Origin: Paramarasmius palmivorus
Taxonomy: Eukaryota; Basidiomycota; Agaricomycetes; Agaricales; Marasmiaceae
DNA: 64,000 nt
NCBI GenBank assembly: GCA_037176845.1
Contig: JAYKXP010000038.1
Location: 186,001-250,000, forward strand
Direction: 5' to 3'
Shown: in pieces, positions 32,155-44,400 of the stretch
Position numbering within the stretch: position 1 is the stretch's first letter
Layout of the letters: every line of letters begins with the position of its first letter
Made by a program: the position numbers and the translations under genes
Notes under the pieces: model-generated
Told to the model about the DNA's origin: nothing
Database searches by the model: none
What the model saw: the letters and a program-made list of their open reading frames with translations, nothing else

Positions 32155-35100
32155 ATGTGGGAAAGAACACTGCAAGACCTTATTCGTGGGCTTCGGGCAA
32201 ACAAGAAGGATGAGGCGAAGTTCATAGCAAAGGCAATAGAGGAAATTAGGCAAGAGATTAAAGGTGATGACATGGAACTGAAGGCTGGGGCAGTGATGAA
32301 ATTAACCTATGTGCGTCCTCGAATACATGGATAATTGAATGAATCTAATGGCGCTGGCTATAGCTCGACATGTTGGGATACGACATGAGTTGGGCCTCAT
32401 TCCACGTAGTGGAGGTTATGTCGTCGCCTCGGATACATCTGAAGAGTGTTGGTTATCTAGCAGCTGGCCAGTCGTTTGATCAAGATACAGATGTCCTCAT
32501 GTTGACAACAAACCTACTCAAGAAGGCACGTCTTTCGCTGTTCGAATCTTAGCATCAATGCTTCAACTATTTTGCAGGATCTAATGTCTAATCCTGCAGA
32601 CGTTTCCGTTACTCTGAATGGGATATCCAACATCGTCACTTCAGACCTTGCCAGAGACTTGTCACCCGAGTTGATCAGAATGCTGAATCATTCAAGACCC
32701 CACATACGGAAACGCGCAGTGATAGCTCTCTACAAGGCGATTCAGAGGTATCCAGAAGTCTTGCAACACTCAATATCGCGTATGAGAGAGAAGTTAGAAG
32801 ATCCAGATTCTGGTGAGGTGCTGTCTCGCGTAATCACCGGGGAAAACTGACCTTTCATCGTAGGGGTTGTCGCTGCAACTGTAAATGTACTTTGCGAGTT
32901 GGCTCGTAGGAACCCTGAAGACTACTTGACCCTAGCTCCAGCATTATTTCATTTAATGACGACGTCTTCGAACAATTGGATGCTCATCAAGATCATTAAG
33001 ATTGTGGGTCCTGAGCCACCTCCAGCTCGTTCAGTTTTCTAACGAGATGGTCTAGTTTGGCGCTTTGTCACCGTACGAACCTCGTCTCGTCAGAAAATTA
33101 CAACCACCAATTACCGAACTCATCACGACGACCCCGGCAATTTCCCTCCTGTACGAGTGTGTGCACACCTGCATAACCGGTGGCATGCTGCAGGGCTCCT
33201 CAGGCGATGCTCTGGCTAGGACATGTATATCAAAACTAGCTGCGTTCGTCGAAGATCCCGATCAGAATTGTGGGTACGATAGATCTTCGCACCCTCTGTC
33301 TCTGCTGACCTCTTCGCATGATAGTGAAATACATCGCCCTCCTTGCAATGGTTAAGATAGTTCCGTCGCATCCCCATCTCGTGGCCCAGTATCAGGATAC
33401 CATTCTATCAAGCGTCAATGATCAAGATATCAGTATTCGTATGCGGGCGCTGGACCTGGTTTCTGCGATGGTAGATCAGACCAACCTTCAATCGATTGTC
33501 CAACAGATCCTATCACACCTTGTCACTGAGACTACTACAACTATCTTACCTACCGCCGCGCAATCCCTTGCCCAACACGCCGTTCCTACATCACCAAACA
33601 GTACCAAACCTCATGTCTCCCCATCTCAATCACCTGCCTATCGTCTAATATTGGCTCAGCGGATTCTCAGGATGTGTTCACAAGACACGTACGAGAATGT
33701 AACCAACTTTGAGTGGTATTTGTCCGTACTGGTCGACCTTGCGCATGTCGCGAACGTTGATGTCGGTGCTCAAATACGTGACCAGTTGGTGGACGTCGTA
33801 GGACGCGTTAAGGCTGCTAGGCGCTATGCGGTCAAGCTCATGCATACACTACTCAATGATGACATAATCTTGAGAAATGCTCAAGACGAGGGGAGCTGTT
33901 CAGAAGTGTTATGGGCTGCTGCATGGATATGCGGCGAATACTGCAGGTGAGATTCGGATCAGTCCTTCAGCACTATACGGTGCTGATTTATATTCCACAT
34001 TCAGCGAACTGGCAGATCCTCACAAGATGATTCCGCTTCTATTACGGAGGAGATAACTGGCCTTCACCCGGAGATCATAGCCGTTTACATCCAAGCTTCA
34101 GTCAAAATATTTGGATATTGGGCGGCAGAGACTGCACTTAATTGGAGTGAAGACGATCTGCAAGAGGTAAAGGATGTTGTAGGGATGATATCTTCGCGAG
34201 TTGGCGAGTTCGTTAGCAGCCCTCACACCGAGGTACAAGAACGAGTACGTCATTCATGGTTCTACTTAAAGCTGCTGGTATTGAAGCACCACAGGCGGCC
34301 AACACGCTACAGTTGTTTAACTTTATTCAAGCCGATTTGAACAATCACCGGCCAAGGAATGATACTTTTGCCGGTACTTCCCTGGATCCAATTTCAGAGC
34401 CGCATTTCCCTAAATCACTCTTTCTCATACAACCTCTATTTTCGTCGTATCCACTCAACCCGGTCGCACAGACTGCGCAGGCCAGCGTTCCTGTACCTGA
34501 AGGACTGGATCTGGATGCCTGGATTATACCGCCACCTGCTGTCGTCGAACTGAAAATGGACGAAGAAAAGAAGGCGAAGAAGAGCAAGAAGGGGAAAGGG
34601 AAAGAAGTAGACGGAAGTAAGTCCAGGAATGCGAAGAAACGGCGAGAAGAGGCAAATGGGAATGAGACAAACGGAGATGTCTTGATTCCAACAGTCGAAC
34701 CGGAAAGTCCAGAAGAGAGAGCTGAAAGGGAGAAGGTACGCTTCTTCGTTCCTAATCATACCGCAAACTAATCGCCCTTTCAGCGTCGGGCTGAACGTCA
34801 GGAACGTCTGAAAGATGATCCATATTACATTATGGACAATGCGTCTCGAGGGGTGCCAACCCAAAAGCACTCACAGGATGATATTGATTCAATACCTGTA
34901 GTGAAGCTAGAAGGCATACCCTCATTCTCAGGTAAGATTGTGCTCCAGTTCTACATCCGATTTTCACTAATCTTTCCGGTATAGACCCACAGCCATCATC
35001 AATACTACGAGCCGATTCACCTCGAGCAAATCCAGAACCATACGTTATTGAAAAGGTCGGGGAAATGCCAGAAGGTGCATCACTGCCTATACTGTCGCCG

Positions 35101-35340
35101 CAGCCCACATCGTCTCGACCTTCATCAAAGTCTACGCCGCGTCAAGGAACTCCTGTTGCAAGTCCGATACCGTCGAGAATATCCTCATTCCCGCAGTACG
35201 AAGTACCAGGAGAAGAGGATGCTCGAGCAAGTACGCCTGAGCCAGTGAAGGTCGTGCGGTCGAAAAAGAAGAAGACAGGTGCTAGTGGTTCGGGGACAGG
35301 AACAAAGAAGAAACGAGCTGCACAGGAGGCTTTATCATAG
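32155..35340 (+). CDS. APL5: AP-3 complex subunit delta (adaptin), with a frame break
   Basis: About 12 exons from ATG at 32155 to TAG at 35338-35340, roughly 880 residues. The start MWERTLQDLIRGLRANKKDE and ELKAGAVMKLTYLDMLGYD are the classic AP-3 delta trunk. Further trunk segments are LKSVGYLAAGQSF, VTLNGISNIVT, VRKLQPPITELI, KYIALLAMVKIV and WICGEYCSELADPHK. The C-terminal ear/hinge is Lys-rich (KKAKKSKKGKGKEVDG) and ends in a basic SKKKKTGASGSGTGTKKKRA. The protein sorts cargo from Golgi/endosomes to the vacuole. Near 34046-34056 the frame breaks: MIPLLLRR should continue EITGLHPEIIAVY, but a G appears missing and TAA follows. An alternative acceptor after CGAACTGGCAG (34004-34014) would restore frame at the cost of conserved residues. 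Confidence 0.9.
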
Positions 35341-35375
35341 AAGTAGTTCATTAGGTTGTGTCAGCTAACGAGAGG
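35282..35375 (+). repeat. Source copy of duplicated AP-3 delta 3' end
   Basis: Last ~60 coding bases plus stop and ~35 bp of 3' flank of the AP-3 delta gene, matched by a diverged direct copy at about 38613-38705. By eye about four fifths of positions agree, including TTCGGGGACAGG-like and AGCTAACGA blocks. Confidence 0.65.
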
Positions 35376-35639
35376 AAATACACGAATGATGTACTACTCA
35401 CTGGGCACATTCCCGATTCTCACGGTGATCCGGATTGCATCCTTCCACCACGCCTAGTGCACGTTACACTCAAAACACAATCCTCATCTAAACCTTGCCT
35501 TTACCTTGTATTTCCTTCATATGACCGGAGAAGAGGTGGGAATATCCGAGACCAGTGCGCTATGTGTTTTCCTCGGGGCATTTTTATCACTGACTGTTAG
35601 CGTATTGGGAACACACTGGATGCAGAAAGTAGAAGATAT

Positions 35640-36287
35640 CGATCTCGTGGTTCTGAGCTTGAAAGAGGAGATACGAAGACTGTTCTGAACGCAATTCCAT
35701 ATTACTGGTTTCCCGACTTCCAAAGGATACTATGGTTTGGTGCGAAAAAGAAGGGCTGGCTGAAGAGGCAGGACCCTACTGTAAAATGAAATTCGAATGG
35801 CTCTCGTTCATATATGTCTGTCGCTATTGGCGTTCCGTAGCATTAGACAATACCATGCTGTGGACTCGTCCTGACTTTGGTTTCCCTCGCCCTGCACAAA
35901 TCTCTCCTGGATATCGACATCGAGTTTGCGCCCTTCCATCAACGCAACGGACCCGCCTCCGCTGTGACACAGGTAGTAGGTGAATTGACGCGAATAAAAG
36001 GCCTACGCTTGGAGCTATCCCCAGAGGCTCACAGAGTTTTTACATCAAAACTTCAACTTGTCACGCCCGCACCATTTCTCCAATGCATTGCCCTTGGATT
36101 TCGCGCACCATTTTCCTTTCCATCAAAATTTCTTGGCTCAGATGCACCACAACTGAGCAAGGTTTCGCTCAGATATTGCTCCTTACCCTGGAGTTCACCC
36201 CTCTTCGCGAATCTGACTTCTTTGGACGTCGTCGGAGGCAGCGAAAGGGAAAATTTTGGATGCGCTTTGAAGGATGCCGTCGCTTGA
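35640..36287 (+). pseudogene. F-box/LRR-like gene remnant
   Basis: Fragments read NAIPYYWFPDFQRILWFG, then EWLSFIYVCRYWRSVALDNT with MLWTRPDF, the part of Agaricomycete F-box proteins just after the F-box (V-x-x-x-W-R-x-x-A-x-x-x-x-x-LW). Downstream ALHKSLLDIDIEFAPFHQRN, LRLELSPEAHRVF and LSKVSLRYCSLPW are LRR-like, but in another frame (shift near 35880). No clear F-box start or ATG is found upstream, and the frame ends at 36287. Lies between the AP-3 delta gene and the acyl-CoA oxidase. Confidence 0.5.
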
Positions 36288-36498
36288 AGTTTCGAAGCTC
36301 CCCTTCTATCTCGGCCGTTAGCTATATCACTATGACCAAAACAGACATCCTGCCAGTGGAGTGCTCACATGGATATCTCGTGCGATATAAGGGGCTGCGT
36401 TTTGTCAAAGTACTGTCAACCAGTTATTCGGTTGAGCTTAATGGTGAGTACTTGAGTATTTAAAACGCTTCTGTCAGGACTCATCCCAATGCTTCTCA

Positions 36499-38595
36499 AT
36501 GACCAGACTTACATCGCAGTTAGCCCAAACAACTCTTTGGAGAGCAAGTATCCCGACTTCATCCTTCGAGGAATGCATCTCGCTCAGCCTTGAACGATGC
36601 AAGTCCCTTTTGGATACGTACAGTGCGTTCTGCTTGTTCTACGACGAATGTTTCCTAACAAAACTGCAGAACTCACTAGGGATGACATTGTCAACCTGAC
36701 GCCCAAGTACTGGGCAATCTAGTATGTTTCTTAGCCTGGATCCTGATTTCAATACTGATAGAAGATATAGTTCTGATCCCATACTTGCAATGGCGAGTGT
36801 TGGTCTGTGCTCCCAGTGTGTTGACTCTGAATGTCCCAATGATGTAGGACTGCGCAGTCGCCACTTTGTTGGCAATCCAATACAATTTATGCGTGGGGAC
36901 GCTCGCCATGCACGATAGTAACAGGGAAGATGTGGCTGCGTTAATAGAGAAGCTTCTACGCTTCGAGATCGTGTAAAAAATCTGTCCGATCTCCCCGTAT
37001 TCTAGCTGATGCGTCTTGTTCCAGAGGCCTATTTTGCTTGAGTGAAATTGGACACGGACTCAATGCCATCAACTTGGAGACGAGTGCCACATTGCAATCA
37101 AACGGCGATTTCGTTTTAGAGACTCCCGTCAAGGGCGCTGCAAAGTAAGGCAATTAACTTATCTCTGTGTTACAACTGGCCTCATCTTCCTAGGTATATG
37201 CCGCCTACTAGTCCCTGTGGTATTCCAACGGTCGCCGTAGTATTTGCACGTCTGATCGTCGATCAGGAGGACCGAGGTGTCAAGCCATTCATTGTCCAAA
37301 TGAACGATGGTCACAGGATGAACGAGAACATTATCTGTCAGGTTCTTCCTCCTCGCGGTATGTCCATCTTCCGTTACTATGCTCATCCTCTTTACCATTC
37401 GACTCAGGTGGTTCCCGCCCTATCAAACATGCAATCACTTACTTCAACCGAGTTTGCTTGCCTGCTACAGCACTACTTGGCACAACTGACAGAGGAAAAG
37501 ATCGGCGCATTGCGTTCTTTGAACACATATACCGTGTACCCTGTGGCGCCATGACAATGGGGACTGTGGGTGTAGTGATTATGCGCACCCTGAGTTATAT
37601 TGCCGGTCGGTACAGCTTGCGAAGAATGGTCGCCGATGCCTTTACCGGGAAGCCCAGAGCAATCATCAATTTCAGTACTCAGTACATCCCAGTCCTCGTT
37701 GCAGTTGCACAAACCCTCGTTATGGAGACGTTCACCGAATTCGCGCTATCTCTGTTCATGGAGGCAAGGGAACAGCTCTTGCAGCGGCACTTAATTGCTA
37801 CCATCTATAAGACTTCCGTACTACAGCTTGCTCTTCCTATGCCGATAAATCTCGGGGACAGATGCGGCGCACAGGGTTTGTACGAGGTGAACCAGTTCTC
37901 GGGTCTGCATGTGTGTCTATCTTCATTCCTTGGTTCTTGGATGTTTCTGATTGAACCTATAGGCCGACATCAGAGGTGCGGCCATCGCCGAAGGTGACAT
38001 CCTCGTTACTTCAATACGTGCGTCAATAGATCGTTGGAAACTTAGTTTATGACCCTGACGTTGGGGCGCTAGGGTTCGGTGTCGACGTTATCCTTGGTCG
38101 GATCCAGCCACCAGATACCACCGATCCGAACAGCCTACTGTATAGGCACGAGCGGGCAATGATAAAAGAGCTTCGGGAGCTTCTTGTTATCACCTCTGGC
38201 CACAGAGATCCGCGGTTCGAGCAACGGGCGCTTCCCCGATGCCAAGCGCTCGTGGCAGCAATCGGCTACCGTCTGGCATACGAATCAGCGGTAGCTTCAA
38301 AGCTAGACCAGCGCATCTTGGCTACGTGTCGAGTATAATGAACCTAGATCCGGCATGGTACTCAGAGAACGCCGGAATTTCTCGCAGTGATCAGCATAGG
38401 ATGGAGGCTGACTGTGCAAAAGCTTTGCTCCCTGATTTGGAAGCCTTTCTCACTGGTTTTGACATGCAGGAGTATGTCACGGCACCTATAGTATCCGAAG
38501 AGAAGTGGGATGCTTTCATTGACTCTCTGGAGACTCTTGGTCATGACAATGTGATACAGCCTACGGTCGGAACCAAGTTCTTCGGACGTCTCTAG
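36499..38595 (+). CDS. Acyl-CoA oxidase/dehydrogenase family protein, C-terminal frame break
   Basis: About 8 exons from ATG at 36499. Segments in order are LAQTTLWRASIPTSSFEECI, ELTRDDIVNLTPKYWAI, LLAIQYNLCVGTLAMHD, FCLSEIGHGLNAINLETSAT, KYMPPTSPCGIPTVAVVFAR, EDRGVKPFIVQMNDGHRM, GSRPIKHAITYFNRVCLPA and LGDRCGAQGLYEVNQFSGLH with ADIRGAAIAEGDILV. Together these form the acyl-CoA oxidase core, with the FAD-side E-x-G-H-G loop. The enzyme is expected to oxidise an acyl-CoA with FAD in peroxisomal beta-oxidation or a related pathway. After SKLDQRILAT (near 38320) the frame runs into TAA. The remaining conserved end (MNLDPAWYSENAGISRSDQH to KFFGRL, stop at 38593-38595) continues in the next frame, so one base appears missing. 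Confidence 0.8.
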
Positions 38596-38612
38596 TGAGA
38601 AGATATATACCG

Positions 38613-38705
38613 GTGGCTCGGGGACAGGAACCAGGAAGAAACAAGTTGTGCAGGACAGGTTATCGTAGAAGTATTCCATTAGGCCATGCTAGCTAACGAC
38701 AGCGA
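38613..38705 (+). repeat. Duplicated AP-3 delta 3' end fragment
   Basis: Diverged direct copy of 35282-35375, starting just after the acyl-CoA oxidase stop. It retains the GGG-ACAGGAAC core, a remnant of the Lys-rich C-terminal codons, the TCGTAG that corresponds to the stop, and the following CATTAGG and AGCTAACGA flank. It shows that the F-box relic and oxidase lie between two copies of one gene's tail. Confidence 0.65.
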
Positions 38706-38881
38706 AAATTATTCCTATAGTATACGTACAGCTCGGCCGAGTACGACCCTGAGGATTTGTTGGCAGATTCGCGATTCCCACCAAGAGAAGGTCAAAGTAA
38801 ATAAAATATTGCAACAGGAGGGAGATAAATAATACATCTTTGAAGCTGTCTTCCTGAACAGTTACCCGATTCTCCCCATCC

Positions 38882-40556
38882 CTATGCGGTAGAGAACACA
38901 AATGCAGTCAACGGGCCAGGCTTGAAAGACTCCAACTTCCATCCAGTTTCCTTCCCGAGATCGACGAAACCTGCCACGGTTCGCTCCATGCCATTCATCA
39001 AGTTAAGCATCTGGAGATCAGACGCTGTGATGAAGGTTCCGACAGCAAAGTTGGGAAGAAGTGGCGGAGGTGGCGGCGGGGTAACGGGACACCTGGGAGA
39101 GGGGAAGCCTCGGCGCACGCATGAGGGACAACCATGTCGAAGAGTATGAGCTTGGTATCGTCGTTGGCGGAAGTTCTCAAGATTCTGAGGATCTCTTGAG
39201 CCTTATTGTCAGGCCAGTCATGCAGCACAAGTCGGAGGAAGTAAACAGCGGCGTTTTTCTCCGGTTGAGGTTCAAAGAAGTTTTGAACTGTAGATAGAGA
39301 TAGATCAGGGGTTAGGTTTCAATAGACTTGGATGCTAGACCAACCTTGGAGTTTGACATTTCCACCGGAAAGGGCTTCAGGTGCTTGGCTCTCCCAGAAT
39401 TTCTGTGCCTCGTTGATGACCGGAGGTAGGTCTTGAACAATATATGTTATTTGTGGGAATGCTTTGTACAGAGCCAGGGTCACAGGTCCAACACCGCCTC
39501 CAACATCGACTGCGATTGCGCCTTCCTTCAGAGATTGCCAGTCAAACGCTAATAGAATACCGTAAGCTTGAGTCGTTAACGGGTCATCACAGCTGAGCAC
39601 AAACCCCCAGTATATACAGAAGGTAGAAAACGTTCGCCTAATCCTTTCATCCCAGTGGCGAAGCGGCGAGGTCTCATTTCGTTTCCAGGTTGCTCCCACC
39701 ATTGCCAGATGGAATCTTTGGTCCTAATAGCCATGTTGAAGGGAGACGGATATTCTTTGTGTCCGCCGAGAAGGTATTCCGTGAGGAAGGGGCCACCTTT
39801 GAATGCTTCGCCGGTGCTGTGTAAGAGTAAGTAGATGTCATATTGGTCAACATGAAGACATACATATGCCCAGAAAGAGCAGCAACCGGAGAGTCGTCAT
39901 ATTGAGCTTCGGGGCTTAGCTACAGTCAGAGATACAACACGAAATTGAAAGTAAGGCAACCGGATTTCAGGGAGAGCTGCATGTTTGGTGAGGAGTGTAG
40001 AGATCCGATTATGAGCGAATACGTTTGGTGTAACTTCTCTGAAGATATGTCGGCTTGCCAGATACCGAAGAACCCGGCCTATAGATGAGAAGGTAAGCTA
40101 CCAAGTAAACTCCAGTCTTCAAAGGCTCGACACGTACCGAGCTCAGAGCTTCCGATTCCAACTTCTTTAGCAATCTCGTTTACGTGCAGGCCCTAAAATT
40201 GTCAGAAATGACCGATATGATCAATTAGTTGCTAAACGAGATACCTCGGGTCCTGCACCAATGAGCACATTGGAGGCATGAGTCTCGTCGATGACATTCA
40301 AAGCCGCGGGAAAGTAAAAGGCAGTTGATGCATGCAACAGTGTTTCTACTGGATGTTGGATGCTGGCGATGAGCTGCAGAGACGCCGCAACGACAGTTTT
40401 AATCGCGATTTCCAAGGAAGGGTCACTGTCCAAGGGTCCTGGGGCAAAAGGTGCGTCGAGCGAGGGATGGGTAGCGCCTTTCTCCTTGTACGCAGACTCT
40501 ATGGAACCAACGCCGTTCGAGATGATATCAACTAGGGCAGAAAGAGGGCTTGCCAT
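38882..40556 (-). CDS. O-methyltransferase (SAM-dependent, fungal type), possible frame break
   Basis: Several exons from ATG at 40556 to stop at 38882-38884, about 450 residues. The N-terminus is the dimerisation/winged-helix region (LVDIISNGVGSIESAYKEKG, GLHVNEIAKEVG, GRVLRYLASRHIFREV). The SAM site is VDVGGGVGPVTLALYKAFP with VQDLPPVINEA. The catalytic region is VLHDWPDNKAQEILRILR with FDMVVPHACAE, and the end is LMNGMERTVAGFVDLG with GWKLESFKPG. Such enzymes methylate phenolic or polyketide hydroxyls; the substrate is unknown. At about 39080 the C-rich run causes a frame change between SPLPGVPL and PPPPPPLLPNF. Either one C is missing or a 66-bp intron from GTGTCC to CACAG is spliced out. 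Confidence 0.85.
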
Positions 40557-41413
40557 ACTGGAAGCTTAGATGAACCTTGTGCTAACCGAGGCTTCATTTT
40601 AAAGTGATTTTGAGCTTTGAGGTTGGCCACAAAAGCGGGTAGAAGAACTCGATATGTGCCTATGCCATGACATCAACCGTGACACGGGCCGGGGCAGATT
40701 TTCTCACCATCAACTTGCCACAATCAGCTCAGTTTTTCACTAGCACAGACTAGCACCCGTGTGGCCAAGCTCGTTATTAGCGAATTGGATACCTTTTTAG
40801 GCGCTAGTACATACAAAGATCAGCCCCATTGCCGATTGCCAGAGGTAAGCCGTGAGTGAACTGGATTATTGAAGAGCTCCGCACGGTCGCGAAAACCGCA
40901 AAAAACTGGCTCGTTCATACGGCCTTCTCTAGCTGGCAGGTAAATAAGGGGTAAAGAAAGGGGAGATAAGCTCGAAACTCGTACGTACACCATGTGCAGC
41001 GAAGTAATGGATGAGCTAAAGGTGCTTCAGCTAGTTTCAATTCACTGATGCCAAGTGCCAGATTGATTGATGCTCCCGCCTTCCACGTGGCGTGGGAATA
41101 GGTGTTCTCCACCAACCGCTATATATCAATCCATCACGGATCTAGGAGTTCAAAGCGAGTTCAAAGAGAAGGTATTCCTAAGACTTAGGTTAGCGACAAT
41201 TACCTTTCACTGGCGAAGTGGTTGCAGCCGTTGATAACTCCGCTATGGGGTCGTCTACATGAATTGTTCAAATAACAACAGTCGGAAGATTGTAAATACG
41301 GATACAGATAGCATGAGATGCGGTAATGTACGAATCGAACACGGATGCAGAGAGCTACCATACAGTTCTATAGAACAGTTGATACATAAATACTACAGTG
41401 GGGGTCCATTCTC
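40557..41413. other. Intergenic, no gene seen
   Basis: Promoter of the O-methyltransferase and 3' flank of the deubiquitinase gene. No supported gene or RNA. Confidence 0.4.
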
Positions 41414-44400
41414 TTAACTGTCGATTTCAGTGATTTTATCGGGGTCTGAGCGCTTTACAGTGTCGACGACTGCAGACCCTTTCCGTGCAAAGACAAGCTT
41501 GTGATGGTACACTTGAGTAAACGAAGATCATTGAGGGAAAAGCACTCACCAAATAAGGGTTCGCAGTCGAACCAGTCGTATCCTGCAAAACCTCCTCCTT
41601 GCTGATTTTACTGACATCAGAATCGTTGTATTTGAACCATTCGTCAGGGTTTGACGGAAGATTCCTTGAGTAGAAGAAATAATGTCCGAATGAAGGGGAC
41701 GTCCCGCGATGGATGAACACCGATGTCAACTCATAAGGAACCCCTTTATCATCCTTCCAGATGTCCTCCAACGCTGCCTTCTGCTGCGTTATTCGGTCCT
41801 GAGCTCCTCAATCTCCGACTGAACGTTGTCTTTCTCTCGCGAGAGAATACCGGAAAGATCAGGATCCACGTCGATTCCAGCAGGATTTCAGTATTTCACT
41901 GCTTTCCGCTAAGAACTTGCTCGTGTTCTCAAGCGACGTACTAAAAGATGGATCCTGTAAACCTGCTTGAGTTATATTCAGCGCAGGGATCTATAAGACT
42001 GCTGACCTTTCCTTGAACGAGAAGTCTGACACGTTCTCGTGACGCATGAAGTTCCTCCTGCAGAGCTTTGGATTGCTTTCTCTTTGCGGGATCGGCTGTG
42101 TCCATGAAACGATCCATGTAGATTGTTTCCTCAAACTTGACATATGCTTGTGACTTCCATGGTTGAGCAGTCTCTCGGTTGAACTGGACACGCTATGTCC
42201 AAATGACGATTAAGCACACACCATTTGTTAGAAACCAACGACGTACCTGAAGCTGGATCTGTAGCAGGGGAGGAAGCTTCAACAGCGACACTTCGATGGG
42301 GACTCTCTGACCCTCGTACTCAATTGTATCGTCAAAGAAACGGCCCAGCCCATCGTAGATATCAAAGCCGTCTTCGGCAACGTTGACGTGTAGATGTGAG
42401 AAGAGATCCTCTTTCGCATGTATCGTTGGCTGGCCTTTAACCGTTTCGACAAAACGCTGGCGTATCTTTCCATAGAATAGCCTAGGCAACTCAAATTGGT
42501 CTGAGTCAAATGCAGAACAAAGACACCACCCACCTCTTCACGATACTATTCGTATCCTCTTCTTCTTTATCCGGAGGTCTCTCTCCCTTCATTAAACTTC
42601 AGCGTGGCCGTCTCTATCTGGAACATGCAATTGTCCATGCATTCAGCAACATCGTGTTGACGACCTAAAATACCATTAACATAAACCGAACCTTGTATAC
42701 ACCAAACACTCACCAAACATCATGACCGAGTCGTTCTTCACGGGGGTTTTCCGAGGTGGTAGAGGTGGCGGAACCTTCTTTGCAGGTTGCGAGACGTCTT
42801 TCATCTCCACGTCCTGGGGTTCGTTATCTTCCGCACGAACGTCCGGCGGCGGCGCCGGGGTCGAACTCGAACTTTCTGCTTCCTTGGCCGGATTGACAGG
42901 AGGATATGGAAGCGAGCTTGCTCTAGACATAGGTTGCACGGACGAGGAGCGTGCACCTTCTTGAGACGCTGCTATGACATCGATGTCCATTTCGCTCGCT
43001 CGCCTAGTAATCTCCCGCGGTCTTTTGCCCAATATCGAGCTTGGGGAAGGACCAGGCGATTGGGGCTGTGGTGACATCTGCTGATCAGGCTCGGCTGAGA
43101 ATCTGGATGGTCCATCTTCGACAAGAGTGGCATCGGTGTCATTTGAAGTATCTGTACCACCTTCATCCTCCTCTTCGTCTTTTGACGTGACGAGTGCTAA
43201 CTTGGCAAGTTCAATAGCGGGTGTAATGGCAGTTGCCTGGCTATGTTCGAGGTTCCGGAAGAGGTCCGCCAAATGATTGACAACTAGCGAGGGTTGAGCT
43301 AATGTGGGATATCTATAGATGAAATACTTACATTTTCGTGAACGGTGAACTTCCTTGCGCGTGACCAGACGCCCACCGACACGGTGCTTTGTGAGAGCAT
43401 CGTCTGAAAGCTTCTCCTCTTCAAATGATTTCATATCAACTTGTCCTAGGGGTATAAGTGCCTCCCGGAGGTCTTTGATGGTATAGAAATACTGCAAGTG
43501 CACAAGAATGTCAGAAAAGGCGCACTGGGACGGGAAACAAACCTTACCTGAAGTAGGGAATTTAGATAGCAGGTGTTTCCCAGTTGGTTTAGCCCTCGAG
43601 GCCATTCCGCGGGTGTAACCGAAACCGCTTCGCCAGCTAGTAAACCCATGAGTCGGATGTCAGGCTTCTCCGGATGATAAACTTACGGTCTTGAGATGTT
43701 CTTATATACTCTCGCAGTCGCTCGCTTCCGCGTACTTCTGCAATAACATTGAGGGCTTCTTGCATTCTTTCTATCTGCATCGGTTGTTCTTCCACCTAAA
43801 AATACGTTTAAGAGTGATCAAATAGTAGCAAAGTGCAAGACTCACCCGCATACCAAATATTGTTATCAGCATCGTCTCATCAATATCTCTAGGAACCTCA
43901 AACACATCGTACGCCTTCTCGGGTGACATCAACAGACTGTCCTTCCCCCTGTCATACAGGGCCTTGAGGGTTGTACTCCCTTTTGCTTCGGCAATAATCC
44001 GCAGTGCTTCATTGGCATCTCTCTGAGACGTCCGAGAATCAGTTTCTGACCACGACCGCTTGACACACTCCTTCCAAGCGTTCTCAATGAAATCATCCTC
44101 AATGTCGTGGTCGTACTCAACCCGAAGGGGGCCATTAGACCCAAAGCCGAGTATCTCTGCTGCTCGTTGCAGGTCCTCGATCGGTAAATCGTTGACGAGA
44201 TTGTTCCTGCATCATGAGATCTTGAACTTCGGTGGGACAGCTGGCAGCATTTTCCATAATCCCAGCGATCATAGACAACGCGGTGAAGTACTCCATTGTT
44301 CGCGCGGGGTCGCAGCGACATTGGGCCAGATACGCAAAGCAGAGCAGATCTACAGGAGGTTTGAGTTTCTCGGCAAACAAATAGAATACCGAGGACTACC

